In this document: positions 25,095 through 32,856 of the stretch, piece after piece | How positions within the stretch are numbered: position 1 is the stretch's first letter | How the letters are laid out: each line of letters starts with the position of its first letter | From: Pseudomonadota bacterium | GTDB lineage: Bacteria; Pseudomonadota; Gammaproteobacteria; Burkholderiales; Burkholderiaceae_B | Assembly (NCBI GenBank): GCA_023387815.1 | Contig: JAEWHK010000064.1 | Coordinates: 1-52,488 of the forward strand | DNA: 52,488 nt | Reading direction: 5' to 3' | The notes under the pieces: model-generated | Database searches by the model: none | What the model was told of the DNA's origin: nothing | What the model saw: the letters and a program-made list of their open reading frames with translations, nothing else | Program-made: the position numbers and the translations under genes

Positions 25095-25662
25095 GCCCCA
25101 TCCTCCGCTTGAAGCGACGACGCACAAGCCATTCGCCTGCAAACAGCAGTCCCATAAGGATGTAGGAGATCAAACCCGTATAAAGTGACCATGCACGCGT
25201 ATAGCCGGCCTGACCCAGGACAAAGATGATGCCGCCGTTCACGATGAAAAACACGATCCATACTTTAGTTACCTGTCGGGTGTAGTACACAGCAGAAGGT
25301 GGGAGGTCGGGTTCCTGACTGCGTGCAATCCGCTCGACCACGGTCATGCGGGTGAACAGACTTCCCGTAAATACGGCGAGCAGAACCAGATTGATGACCA
25401 CGGGATAAAAGTACAGAAAACCTGACTGTTGCGTCAGCCAGAACAATGAGACGCAGACAAGCAATGCGGCGGTGACAATCAGTTGCCATCGCTGGCGGCT
25501 GAGCAGGCTTTTGATACCCCATAAAAGCAGCAGCCCGACAGAAATCCACAGACTGCCGACATGCTCCTTCCCGTAGTAGACGACAAACGGGTAAGCGGCA
25601 AGGGCCAGCACCAGCAACACATTGAGCAGGCGTAGCGCAAAGGGGGGCAACCGGAACAACAC
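25087..25662 (-). CDS. Polytopic membrane protein of the aryl polyene cluster (COG4648-like)
   Basis: A 191-residue inner-membrane protein with about six hydrophobic segments (LLNVLLVLALAAYPFVVYYG; WISVGLLLLWGIKSLL; LIVTAALLVCVSLFWL; FYPVVINLVLLAVFTGSLF; VWIVFFIVNGGIIFVLG; LYTGLISYILMGLLFAG) and a basic C-terminus. APE clusters regularly carry one such protein of unknown function (ApeG type). I chose a GTG start at 25662, 13 bp after the ACP stop, preceded by AGGAAAAG. The first in-frame ATG lies inside the ACP gene at 25788 and would add 42 residues of shadow sequence. The stop overlaps the synthetase start by eight bases. It may help present the starter or lipid substrate, but nothing in the sequence shows this. 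Confidence 0.72.
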   Translation of the reverse strand: MLFRLPPFALRLLNVLLVLALAAYPFVVYYGKEHVGSLWISVGLLLLWGIKSLLSRQRWQLIVTAALLVCVSLFWLTQQSGFLYFYPVVINLVLLAVFTGSLFTRMTVVERIARSQEPDLPPSAVYYTRQVTKVWIVFFIVNGGIIFVLGQAGYTRAWSLYTGLISYILMGLLFAGEWLVRRRFKRRMGHE

Positions 25663-25675
25663 CAGTCTGCTTTTC

Positions 25676-25927
25676 CTAAGCGGGTGTGAGCTTGCGGTTG
25701 ACGGCGTCAACCACGTCCTGCACAGTACGTACGCTGCGGAAATCTTCAGCCAGCAGCTTTTGACCTGTCGTCCGCTTGATATGATCAATCAGGTCAATGG
25801 CATCAATGCTGTCGATATTCAGATCGGTGTACAAATCTGATTCGGGACGGATCCGATCCGGTTCAATCTCAAACAGGTCAATCAGTGCGGTCTTTAATGT
25901 CACATAAATTTGATCAGACTGATTCAT
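25676..25927 (-). CDS. apeF: Acyl carrier protein, second of two (ApeF position)
   Basis: An 83-residue acidic carrier protein. The phosphopantetheine site is LNIDSIDAIDLIDHI with Ser40, in the usual helix-2 context. The start has a GAGGTAA ribosome site. It lies 11 bp after the first ACP gene. Two ACPs are a regular feature of APE clusters, probably with divided duties for starter and extender chains. The PPTase encoded at the far end of the cluster is the likely activating enzyme. Confidence 0.9.
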   Translation of the reverse strand: MNQSDQIYVTLKTALIDLFEIEPDRIRPESDLYTDLNIDSIDAIDLIDHIKRTTGQKLLAEDFRSVRTVQDVVDAVNRKLTPA

Positions 25928-25938
25928 GATGGCTTACC

Positions 25939-26211
25939 TCAGGTCTGTGGGTGGGTCTTCAGGTCTGTAACAAACGCAGCAAGGGTGTTGATATCTTTGA
26001 AATGCTCACGCAAATTCTGGGTTTTGGTGTTGAACTGGATGTCGAAATGCTTCTGCAGTGCGAGGCCCAGCTCAAGAGCGTCAACCGAGTCCAGTCCCAG
26101 GCCTTCTCCGAATAGCGGAGCATCGTCCTGGATGTCTTCTGGCGTGATGTCTTCAAGCCCCAGGCTTGAAATGATTAATTCTTTAATTTCCAGATTGAGC
26201 GCGGAGGTCAT
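25939..26211 (-). CDS. apeE: Acyl carrier protein, first of two (ApeE position)
   Basis: A 90-residue acidic carrier protein with phosphopantetheine site LGLDSVDALELGLAL (Ser42). Its ATG overlaps the upstream acyltransferase stop (ATGA). It differs clearly from the neighbouring ACP (DSVDALEL against DSIDAIDL), so this is not a recent tandem duplication. It is expected to be charged by the PPTase and to carry the growing polyene between ketosynthase, reductase and dehydratase. Confidence 0.9.
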   Translation of the reverse strand: MTSALNLEIKELIISSLGLEDITPEDIQDDAPLFGEGLGLDSVDALELGLALQKHFDIQFNTKTQNLREHFKDINTLAAFVTDLKTHPQT

Positions 26212-26984
26212 TTCTGTAGTTCTCGTTCAAAGTAAGTCTGTAGATACGCATTCAGTTGCCGCGTTGCCGCAGGCATATGCTTTCCCGAAAGCCAGGGTGC
26301 CGGATCAATGTCATCGCCGATGATGAATTCATAATTAACTTTTTCATGCGGGATGTTGTACCACGATTGGCCTCGTTGGAAGCAGCGTGGATGCATCCGG
26401 ATTATAACAGGCGTGATCACAGCCGCGCCCCGCAAGGCGATGGCACAGGCACCCCGATGAAAACGGATCAGATTGTCCGGGCCGGTACGCGTGCCTTCCG
26501 GAAAGATGAGTACGGACTGACCGCCCTTGAGCGCGGCCACCGCGCGATCGATGACTTCCGGAGTGCCATCGTTCGGGATAAAGCCGCAAGCCCGAATGGC
26601 GCTGTTCAGAAACGGATTGTTCAGCAGGCTTTGCTTGACGATGCAATTCGACTGCCGGGCGTGGGCCAGCATGAAGACCACATCGAGCAGGGAGGGGTGA
26701 TTGGCAATGATCAGCTGGCCCGGCCGACCCAGCCTGTTCTGGTGGGGAAAGCGATAGCCGAAGCCGCCCATCAGGCGAACATAGCGAAGCAGCTGGCGCC
26801 ACAGGAACTGGATGATGCTGCGCGCCCGTTTCTGGTTTGCCAGGCGGTTCTGATCCAGCATGCCACCGGTAAAGGGTAGCAGAACCACTTTGAGCACGAT
26901 GCCGAAGAGTCCGAACACCAGGTAGCCGCTGGCAATAGCCAGCCAGCGCCATTTGTGCCCGAGAAACAACCACAACTGCTTCAT
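26208..26984 (-). CDS. PlsC-type acyltransferase of the aryl polyene cluster
   Basis: A 258-residue acyltransferase of the 1-acyl-glycerol-3-phosphate acyltransferase family. A hydrophobic anchor (WLAIASGYLVFGLFGIVLKVVLLPF) is followed by the catalytic HxxxxD in IIANHPSLLDVVFML and the substrate motif FPEGTRTGP. APE clusters carry such a gene between the chain-length factor and the ACPs (ApeD type). It probably transfers an acyl or polyene chain to a glycerol- or sugar-lipid anchor at the inner membrane. The ATG at 26984 forms an ATGA overlap with the upstream stop; the upstream in-frame codon at 26999 is a GTG inside the preceding gene and was rejected. Confidence 0.87.
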   Translation of the reverse strand: MKQLWLFLGHKWRWLAIASGYLVFGLFGIVLKVVLLPFTGGMLDQNRLANQKRARSIIQFLWRQLLRYVRLMGGFGYRFPHQNRLGRPGQLIIANHPSLLDVVFMLAHARQSNCIVKQSLLNNPFLNSAIRACGFIPNDGTPEVIDRAVAALKGGQSVLIFPEGTRTGPDNLIRFHRGACAIALRGAAVITPVIIRMHPRCFQRGQSWYNIPHEKVNYEFIIGDDIDPAPWLSGKHMPAATRQLNAYLQTYFERELQK

Positions 26985-27835
26985 GTCTGGCGTGTCCACG
27001 TCCAGGCGCTAAGGCCTGGGCTAGAGGGGGCGGATTCCGGCTGTGTTGTGTCCACGTTTGTGGCGGAACGGCCGGAAATGAGGCCCGACGTGAGGCCGGA
27101 AGGAGTAGCCCAGTGATTATGGCCGGCTTCCAGACGGGCAATGACGCCGGCATCGCCATCGGAATTGATGTCGGATTGATTGGCGCCCTGCGCGTCTGCT
27201 GGCGCTGATGTGTTTAGCGGGCCTCGGGACAGGCGCCATTGTGTGCCGCGGGTGATCAGCAGCGCACAGGCAAAAGGGAACGGTTCCCTGTCGATTTTGA
27301 CGTCGTATTGCGTATCCAGCGGATCCTGGGCGCAGATCACCAGGACGCGCTCGACCCCGTCCTGCAGCAGGAGCCAGGCATCAAGCAGGGCGTTTTCGAT
27401 ACCATTGTCACGTGCGGAAATGGCAGACTGTTCTGCTTCATTGCTGTGCTGAATGGCCAGTTGTCCGCCAATCGCATTGTGGACCGAGAGTCCAAACGAG
27501 GTGGGCGACACGCCTTCCTTTTTTGCCAGGGCAATGAGCAGCTGGAAACTACGGTTGATTTCGCCATTTCTGGAAGAAAAGACCACCGGGCATGACGGAT
27601 TGTCCTGAAGTAACGGCCAGGCAGTGGCAAATACCAGACGAGACAGGGGGCTAAGGCGCCGCCGCTGCATGGCCGGCAGAAAATCCAGGTTTATGGCGTC
27701 GGATGCATTCTGCTGACGGACGGCCTCTTTTTCCTGTGCGTTGCCGGCATTGAGCCACTCTGCCCATTGAGATGACGCCGCCAGGCCAGGGGCCAGGGCG
27801 TTCTTTCGGGAAATGGTCAATTCAAAGGAAAACAT
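26981..27835 (-). CDS. Truncated ketosynthase / chain-length factor (ApeC type) with long tail
   Basis: First gene of the APE operon, 284 residues. The N-terminal 205 or so match the short chain-length-factor family (ketoacyl-synthase N-terminal-like): RRLSPLSRLVFATAWPLL, VVFSSRNGEINRSFQLLIALAKKEGVSPTSFGLSVHNAIGGQLAI, then NALLDAWLLLQDGVERVLVICAQDPL and FACALLITRG. The active-site cysteine of true ketosynthases is absent, which fits a non-catalytic partner that sets chain length with ApeO. After residue 205 comes an 80-residue tail rich in Ser, Gly, Asn, Asp and Pro (SAPADAQGANQSDINSDGDA) that the family normally lacks. The frame is open throughout, so the tail appears genuine. Confidence 0.82.
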   Translation of the reverse strand: MFSFELTISRKNALAPGLAASSQWAEWLNAGNAQEKEAVRQQNASDAINLDFLPAMQRRRLSPLSRLVFATAWPLLQDNPSCPVVFSSRNGEINRSFQLLIALAKKEGVSPTSFGLSVHNAIGGQLAIQHSNEAEQSAISARDNGIENALLDAWLLLQDGVERVLVICAQDPLDTQYDVKIDREPFPFACALLITRGTQWRLSRGPLNTSAPADAQGANQSDINSDGDAGVIARLEAGHNHWATPSGLTSGLISGRSATNVDTTQPESAPSSPGLSAWTWTRQT

Positions 27836-28189
27836 GAGGCAGATACCTGTTTTTAGGCTTCAATTCGGGTAAGAAAGGTAAAGGTTCGTCGCCGCAATCA
27901 TTATAATATGTTTCAGAGTATGACAGAAGATGGCATAATCCACAGGTTCCCTGCTACCTCGGGTTTCCGAGTGTGGCATCAGAACAACCATTGCCGGCGC
28001 GCGAAGCAACATCACGCGGCGGGCACATGCTCCGCGTTTTTACAGACAGGGGACGGCAGGATCTGATTATCAGTATCCGCCGGTCACCATGCTGACCCGC
28101 AGTTGCCCATAGGGCGAGTCGCGGCGTGTCAGATGCCCCTTTAGTCCATGCAGTGTACCGGCTTCTTTGATATTACTCAGGAGTTTGTA
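27836..28189. other. Intergenic region upstream of the aryl polyene operon
   Basis: A 354-bp gene-free stretch between the divergent APE operon and a small secreted-protein gene. It must contain the APE promoter. AT-rich sequence lies at 27895-27910; the rest (27950-28140) is GC-richer and shows no ORF or structure I can support. Confidence 0.6.
27900..27905 (-). promoter_or_regulatory. Candidate -10 box of the aryl polyene operon
   Basis: The minus strand reads TATAAT here, a perfect -10 hexamer 65 bp before the first ATG of the operon. The hexamer at the expected -35 distance (TTCTGT) is poor, so an activator or a different spacing may be involved. The plus strand also reads TATAAT two bases away because the region is a near-palindrome (TTATAATA). 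Confidence 0.35.
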
Positions 28190-28624
28190 ATGACGAGAAA
28201 AATTTCACTCATCGGCGTCGCAGTGACGCTGGCTGTCATGAGTGCACAAGTTCAGGCGCGCGATACCCGCTATGACCTGCCGATTGCGCAGGCGCTGTCT
28301 TCTCCCGAAGCCGCTGCGATCATGGATAAATCCATTACCATGACCTTCGGACGCAAGGGACCGGGTCAGGTGATTGAAGCCAATGCCGTCACCAACAAAA
28401 AGACCAGCCGACTGGGCAAGGGCAGTGACGAAAAAGCCTGCGCCTGGGTGTTTCTGTCTGCCTATAAACAGTTGCAGCAACGCGCCCGCGAACTGGGCGG
28501 CACAGGCGTGAGCAATATTGTGAGCTATTACAACAAGAACGAGAATGCCAGCACCACAACCTATGAGTGCCATGCAGGTTCAATTGTGACCGGTGTTGCA
28601 CTCAAGGGCGATATCGTTCGTTGA
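28190..28624 (+). CDS. Small secreted protein of unknown function (often mislabelled excinuclease)
   Basis: A 144-residue exported protein. The signal peptide is MTRKISLIGVAVTLAVMSAQVQA, with cleavage before RDTRYDLPI. The mature part carries KACAWVFLSAYKQLQQRARELGGTGVSNIVSYYNKNE and YECHAGSIVTGVALKGDI, which I recognise as a conserved proteobacterial family commonly labelled 'excinuclease ATPase subunit' without basis. The single CAW and YECHAG cysteines could form a disulfide in the periplasm. I chose ATG 28190 because CAGGAG lies seven bases upstream and the signal peptide begins there; the longer frame from 28148 is not credible. Function is unknown. Confidence 0.78.
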   Translation: MTRKISLIGVAVTLAVMSAQVQARDTRYDLPIAQALSSPEAAAIMDKSITMTFGRKGPGQVIEANAVTNKKTSRLGKGSDEKACAWVFLSAYKQLQQRARELGGTGVSNIVSYYNKNENASTTTYECHAGSIVTGVALKGDIVR

Positions 28625-28640
28625 GTCATTTGGCGTAGCG

Positions 28641-28663
28641 GGACCGGTATCGAATACCGGTCC
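28641..28663. terminator. Perfect inverted repeat between convergent genes
   Basis: GGACCGGTAT and ATACCGGTCC form a perfect 10-bp stem with a three-base loop (CGA), lying between two convergent stop codons. Neither strand has a T tract after it, so a bidirectional terminator or RNA-stabilising hairpin is only inferred. Confidence 0.45.
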
Positions 28664-28705
28664 GCTGTCATGCATCCACGACGCCTTTTATAGTTCACGA
28701 CGCTC

Positions 28706-29491
28706 CTACAGCGACGTCGTAAATCCTCCATCGACGGCCAGCGTCTGGCCGGTGACGAAAGACGCTTCCCGCGAGGCCAGAAAGCATACAGCGTTTGCAA
28801 TGTCCTCGGGGTCACCCCATTTTTTCTGTGGGACGCGTTCAAACAGCCAGCGATTGAAGGTGTCGTCGTTCTGCAATGGCTCGTTGAACTCCGTGGCAAT
28901 ATAGCCCGGTGCCACGGCATTGACGGTAATATTGTGCGGGCTCAGTTCTACAGCCCATTGACGGGCCAGGGCGTGCAGGCCAGCCTTGGCCACCGTATAC
29001 GCAGAAATGTCTTTGCGTCCCTGCAGGCCGGTAATGGAACCGGTCAGAATGATGCGGCCATATTTTTGTGCAACCATTTTTGCCGCAAGATGACGGCCCA
29101 GTGCCCACTGCGCAGTCAGGTTCATGGCCAGAATCTGTTCGAAATTCTGCAGCGGAAAGGTGAGCGTACTTTCCCGATGGGTCATCGCGGCATTGGCCAT
29201 GAAAATGCTGATGGGGCCATGTTCGCTTTCCAGCTGATCGACCTTGGCCGTGGCCGCGTCAATATCGCCAGCATCGAAGGGCGCATCAATGATGTCCAGC
29301 CCGGCATCCCGCAATTTATTGCCCGCAAGCGCCAGCGTCTCGGGGTTTCTGCCGTTGATCATCACCCGGGCACCCTGTTCGGCCAGCGCTTTTGCCGTGG
29401 CCAGTCCGATACCGCGACTGGATCCTGTGATCAGCGCTGTCTGTCCTGCCAGAGAAAACCGCGATGAGGTATCCGGCTTAGAAGTTGACAT
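28706..29491 (-). CDS. SDR-family dehydrogenase in the BKACE cluster
   Basis: Classical short-chain dehydrogenase/reductase, 261 residues. Features are TGSSRGIGLATAKAL (about 20-34), the Asn-Ala-Ala variant of the NAG motif (MANAAMTHRE), catalytic Ser in LTGSITGLQG and Tyr/Lys in AYTVAK, then PGYIATEF, with the C-terminal VDGG. It overlaps the 3' end of the BKACE gene by 14 bp and so belongs to the same transcript. It may oxidise a hydroxy group formed before or after BKACE cleavage; the substrate is unknown. A housekeeping FabG is less likely given the catabolic neighbours. Confidence 0.85.
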   Translation of the reverse strand: MSTSKPDTSSRFSLAGQTALITGSSRGIGLATAKALAEQGARVMINGRNPETLALAGNKLRDAGLDIIDAPFDAGDIDAATAKVDQLESEHGPISIFMANAAMTHRESTLTFPLQNFEQILAMNLTAQWALGRHLAAKMVAQKYGRIILTGSITGLQGRKDISAYTVAKAGLHALARQWAVELSPHNITVNAVAPGYIATEFNEPLQNDDTFNRWLFERVPQKKWGDPEDIANAVCFLASREASFVTGQTLAVDGGFTTSL

Positions 29492-30419
29492 TGGCCGCCC
29501 CCTTCAGTTGCAGCGTCTCGCGCGCTTCGTCAGGGGTGGCAATCTGCAGGTTCAGGCCTTCGAGCACCTGACGGATCTGGCTGACCTGGTCGGCGTTGGA
29601 TTCGGCGAGTTTCTTGGGGGCGATCCACAACGAGTCTTCCAGGCCCACACGTACGTTCGAACCCATGCTGGCACCCATGGTGGCCAGTGGAATCTGATTA
29701 CGCCCGGCACCCAGGATAGACCACTGATAATCCTTGCCGAAAAGGCGATCGGCTGTGCGACGCATGTGCATCAGATCCTCAGGGTGCGGGCCGATGCCTC
29801 CCAGCAGGCCGAAGACGGTCTGCACAAATGGCGGGGATTTGACCAGTCCACGGTCCATGAAGTGCGCCAGGTTGTACAGGTGGCTGACGTCGTAGCATTC
29901 GAATTCGAAGCGCGTACCATTGTCATTGCCCAGACGCAGAATGGTCTCAATGTCCTTGAATGTGTTCTTGAAAACCACGTCGCGGCTTTTCTCCAGGTGC
30001 TCGCGTTCCCATTCATGCTTGAACTCCTTGAAGCGATCCAGCATGGTGTACAGGCCAAAGTTCATGGAGCCCATGTTCAGCGACGCCAGCTCGGGCTTGA
30101 AGGTGGTAGCAGGACGCATCCGCTCTTCAACGGTCATATGCGGGCTGCCCCCGGTGGTGATATTGATGACCGCGTCCGTCTCATTCTTGATTCTTTCCAG
30201 GAAAGGCTTGAAGAAGGCGGGGTCCTGCGTGGGGCGTCCATCCTTGGGGTCGCGCGCATGCAGGTGCAAAATAGCAGCGCCGGCTTTGGCTGCCGCAATG
30301 GCATCGTCGGCAATCTGGTCTGCCGTCACAGGCAGGTGCGGTGACATCGTGGGGGTATGAATGCCGCCAGTGACGGCGCAGGTGATAATGACTTTACGGT
30401 TTGATGTTGATGAGCTCAT
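29478..30419 (-). CDS. Beta-keto acid cleavage enzyme (BKACE, DUF849)
   Basis: A 313-residue TIM-barrel enzyme of the BKACE family. Members condense a beta-keto acid with acetyl-CoA and split it into acetoacetate and a new acyl-CoA. The family start KVIITCAVTGG is present, the zinc motif LHLHARD (His52, His54) is intact, ITTGGSPHMT follows, and FEFECYD and SMGSNVRVGLEDSL complete the active site. Known substrates include 3-keto-5-aminohexanoate and 3-dehydrocarnitine. The neighbouring 3-hydroxyacid dehydrogenase could supply the keto acid by oxidising a 3-hydroxy acid. The next gene downstream overlaps it. Enzyme class is firm; substrate is open. Confidence 0.92.
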   Translation of the reverse strand: MSSSTSNRKVIITCAVTGGIHTPTMSPHLPVTADQIADDAIAAAKAGAAILHLHARDPKDGRPTQDPAFFKPFLERIKNETDAVINITTGGSPHMTVEERMRPATTFKPELASLNMGSMNFGLYTMLDRFKEFKHEWEREHLEKSRDVVFKNTFKDIETILRLGNDNGTRFEFECYDVSHLYNLAHFMDRGLVKSPPFVQTVFGLLGGIGPHPEDLMHMRRTADRLFGKDYQWSILGAGRNQIPLATMGASMGSNVRVGLEDSLWIAPKKLAESNADQVSQIRQVLEGLNLQIATPDEARETLQLKGAANVNF

Positions 30420-30516
30420 GTTGCGTTATCCAGTTTCAGAAAAGAAAAAGTGGGATGGGGATGTGCCCGCTGTTAATGATTGTCGGCTGTCAGTGATTGT
30501 CAGTCGCCGGTGAAGG

Positions 30517-31485
30517 TCAGCTGTCGGCCGAGGGTTCCGACCCGGTCCCGGCTTTAAGCTTGTGCGCAGCCAGGGCCATCAATCGCTCATCGCGCCAGGC
30601 ACGACGTGCAGCGAGGTCTGTCGCAGGCAGTGCGTTTCGTCGCGCCGCAGTAACCGATTCGATCAGTGAGGCAGGCCAGGGCGCCGTGTCCGTCTGTGTT
30701 TTCGACAATTCCTGATACAGAGGACCATAGCGCTGCGCGTAATCATCAATGCCAGCAGGCGCGTTCAGATCGATGGTTTCAAACGGACCCATAAATGACC
30801 ACCTCAGGCCCAGGCCATCGCTGACCGTGGTATCCAGATCTTCCACCGACACATAACCCTGCTCAACCAGCCTGAAGGCCTCGCGCAGCAGGGCACCCTG
30901 CAGACGATTCAGAATGAAACCATTGATTTCCTTGAGCACGGTCACCGGCTTCTGCCTGACGGCCAGCATGATTTCCCGGGTGCGTGCCAGCGCATTGTCG
31001 CCAGTCCATGGCGCGCCACTGATCTCCACAACGGGAATCAGGGATGGGGGATTCACGGGGTGAGCCACCAGACAGCGTTCACGGCCGGCAAGCGTCTCGG
31101 TAAATGCCGAGGCGGGGATGCCCGAAGTGGAGCTGGCCAGAATCGTGTCGGGGGCGGCAAGCGCATCCATCCTGCCGAATACGTCCAGTTTGATTTCCAG
31201 CACCTCAGGCAGGTTCTCCTGAACATAGTCAGCGTTCCGGATGGCCAACTCCAGCGTGTCCGCCACTTGAATGTTACGCATGGCAGCGTCGACATCATCG
31301 ACCAGGCCATACTGAGCCAGGGTCTGCATCTGCTGGCGGATCAGCGTGACTGCCTGTTGTGCCGCCTGGGTATTGCCGTCCCAGAGCGTGGTGCGGCACC
31401 CGGCGCGCGCAAAGACCACTGACCACGCCTGACCAATGAGGCCGGTGCCGATAATACTGACTGAGGGTAAAGACGTTGTATTCAC
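30517..31485 (-). CDS. 3-hydroxyacid dehydrogenase (3HAD / lambda-crystallin family)
   Basis: NAD-dependent dehydrogenase with a 3-hydroxyacyl-CoA-dehydrogenase fold, 322 residues from the chosen GTG. The NAD site is VSIIGTGLIGQAWSVVFARAG, then ASSTSGIPAS, and the catalytic His in CLVAHPVNPPSLIPVVEI. The C-terminal half, GLRWSFMGPFETIDLNAPAGI and AARRAWRDERLM, matches lambda-crystallin/L-gulonate 3-dehydrogenase and carnitine-dehydrogenase relatives, which act on free 3-hydroxy acids. Beside BKACE this suggests oxidation of a 3-hydroxy acid to the keto acid that BKACE splits. No ATG lies near the conserved start; GTG 31485 (NTTSLPSVSIIG) gives family length, while the in-frame ATG at 31566 would add 27 unconserved residues. 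Confidence 0.85.
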   Translation of the reverse strand: MNTTSLPSVSIIGTGLIGQAWSVVFARAGCRTTLWDGNTQAAQQAVTLIRQQMQTLAQYGLVDDVDAAMRNIQVADTLELAIRNADYVQENLPEVLEIKLDVFGRMDALAAPDTILASSTSGIPASAFTETLAGRERCLVAHPVNPPSLIPVVEISGAPWTGDNALARTREIMLAVRQKPVTVLKEINGFILNRLQGALLREAFRLVEQGYVSVEDLDTTVSDGLGLRWSFMGPFETIDLNAPAGIDDYAQRYGPLYQELSKTQTDTAPWPASLIESVTAARRNALPATDLAARRAWRDERLMALAAHKLKAGTGSEPSADS

Positions 31486-31590
31486 AATAAGGGTTATCCG
31501 TTGAATGGGAAAACAGCCTGACCAAAGGGGCGATGGCCTGTGCCGATCAGAAATCGGCCTGGGCACCTGCCTCGCGTCAGACTGCCGGTA

Positions 31591-32796
31591 TTACAGCTTG
31601 CATTTGCTGGATTCGGACTCGGGACCGTAAGCCTCTTCGCCAGGAATCGTTGCCGAAACCTTGAAGTAATCCCATTCACCTTTGGATTCCGAGGGTTTTT
31701 TCACTTCATGCAGGAACATGTCGTGTACCAGCAGGCCGTTGCGGCGAACCTTGCCGTTCTTGATGTAGAAGTCTTCTATCGGATTGGATTTGAACCAGTC
31801 GATCACGGTCTTGCCGTCATCCGTACCGGTAGCGGCAACCGCTTTCAGATAGCTCTTGACGGCAGAGTAATCGCCGCCCTGAATGAAGGTCGGCATGGCG
31901 CCCTGTTTTTCCTTGAAGGCGGTGGCCCATTTACGGGAAGGTTCGTCCTGATCCCAGTACCAGGGAGACGTACGGTACATGCCCTGCGTGGCTTCCAGGC
32001 CCAGACCATGGATGTCGCTGAGCAGTACCTGCAGGCCGGCCAGCCGCATGCTGGACGTCAGACCAAAGTCATTGGCGGCCTTGACCGAGGCAATAAAGTC
32101 ATTGCCTGAATTGGCCAGCCCCAGAATTTTCGCGCCCGACGATTGAGCCTGCAGCATATAGGAAGAGAAATCGGCGGTGCTCAGGGGAACCTTGACGCTG
32201 CCCAGCACTTTCCCACCGCCCTCTTTGACTACGTCTGCCGCCGCTTTCTCCAGGGCGTGGCCAAAGGCGTAATCTGCGGTCACAAAGAACCAGTCCTTGC
32301 CACCCTGTTTCATGACGGCGGAGGCCACACCATAACCAATGGCGCGGGTGTTATAGGCATAGTGAATCGTGTAAGGGGTGCAGTACTCATTGGTAATGGC
32401 CGTTGCGCCGGCGCCGACAGAGATGATCGGAACGTGTTTTTCGGCGGCAATGGTGGTCATTGCCAGTGTAGTGGCCGAGTTGGTGCCGCCAATAATCACG
32501 TCGATTTTGTTCTCGTCAATCCAGGCGCGTGCTTTGGAAGCGGCCAGATCGGCCCGGTTCTGGTGATCAGCCGTAAGCAGGGTGATTTTGTTGCCATTGA
32601 TGGCGCCGCCCACTTCCTCTATTGCCATCTCGATGGCGGTGCGTCCGCCCTTGCCATCGGTATCGGAGTAAACGCCCGACATGTCGGTAATGAAACCAAT
32701 GCGGATTTCTTTATCGGAATAACCGTCGGCGGCGTGAACCATGGGGGCGCTGGCGAGCGCACAACATCCAGCCAGCAGTACTGTTGTGGATTTCAT
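31591..32796 (-). CDS. ABC transporter substrate-binding protein, branched-chain amino acid type (orphan)
   Basis: A 401-residue periplasmic binding protein of the LivJ/LivK class. The signal peptide MKSTTVLLAGCCALASAPMVHA is followed by the family opening IRIGFITDMSGVYSDTDGKGGRTAIEMAIEEVGG. NGNKITLLTADHQNRADLAASKARAWIDENKIDVIIGGTNSATTLAM and the later VTADYAFGHALEKAA block are typical. The start has AGGAG upstream. No permease or ATPase gene is in the window, so it must share a transporter encoded elsewhere, or the transporter was lost. It is the first gene of the BKACE transcript, divergent from the GntR gene, which links its ligand (probably a hydroxy- or amino acid) to the pathway. The TATAGT -10-like box at 32847-32852 is followed upstream by the palindromic operator. 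Confidence 0.9.
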   Translation of the reverse strand: MKSTTVLLAGCCALASAPMVHAADGYSDKEIRIGFITDMSGVYSDTDGKGGRTAIEMAIEEVGGAINGNKITLLTADHQNRADLAASKARAWIDENKIDVIIGGTNSATTLAMTTIAAEKHVPIISVGAGATAITNEYCTPYTIHYAYNTRAIGYGVASAVMKQGGKDWFFVTADYAFGHALEKAAADVVKEGGGKVLGSVKVPLSTADFSSYMLQAQSSGAKILGLANSGNDFIASVKAANDFGLTSSMRLAGLQVLLSDIHGLGLEATQGMYRTSPWYWDQDEPSRKWATAFKEKQGAMPTFIQGGDYSAVKSYLKAVAATGTDDGKTVIDWFKSNPIEDFYIKNGKVRRNGLLVHDMFLHEVKKPSESKGEWDYFKVSATIPGEEAYGPESESSKCKL

Positions 32797-32856
32797 CCTG
32801 TCTCCTATACACTGTGTTTGCGAATGTATGTTTTTGATGTAAGCTAACTATAACAA

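Noticed and set aside
25663..25788. ATG at 25788 as start of the membrane-protein gene
   Set aside because: It would translate 42 codons out of frame through the second ACP gene; a GTG at 25662 with AGGAAAAG upstream gives a natural start.
28190..28624. Excinuclease subunit
   Set aside because: I recognise the family as commonly carrying this label, but the protein is 144 residues with a signal peptide and has no ATPase motif.
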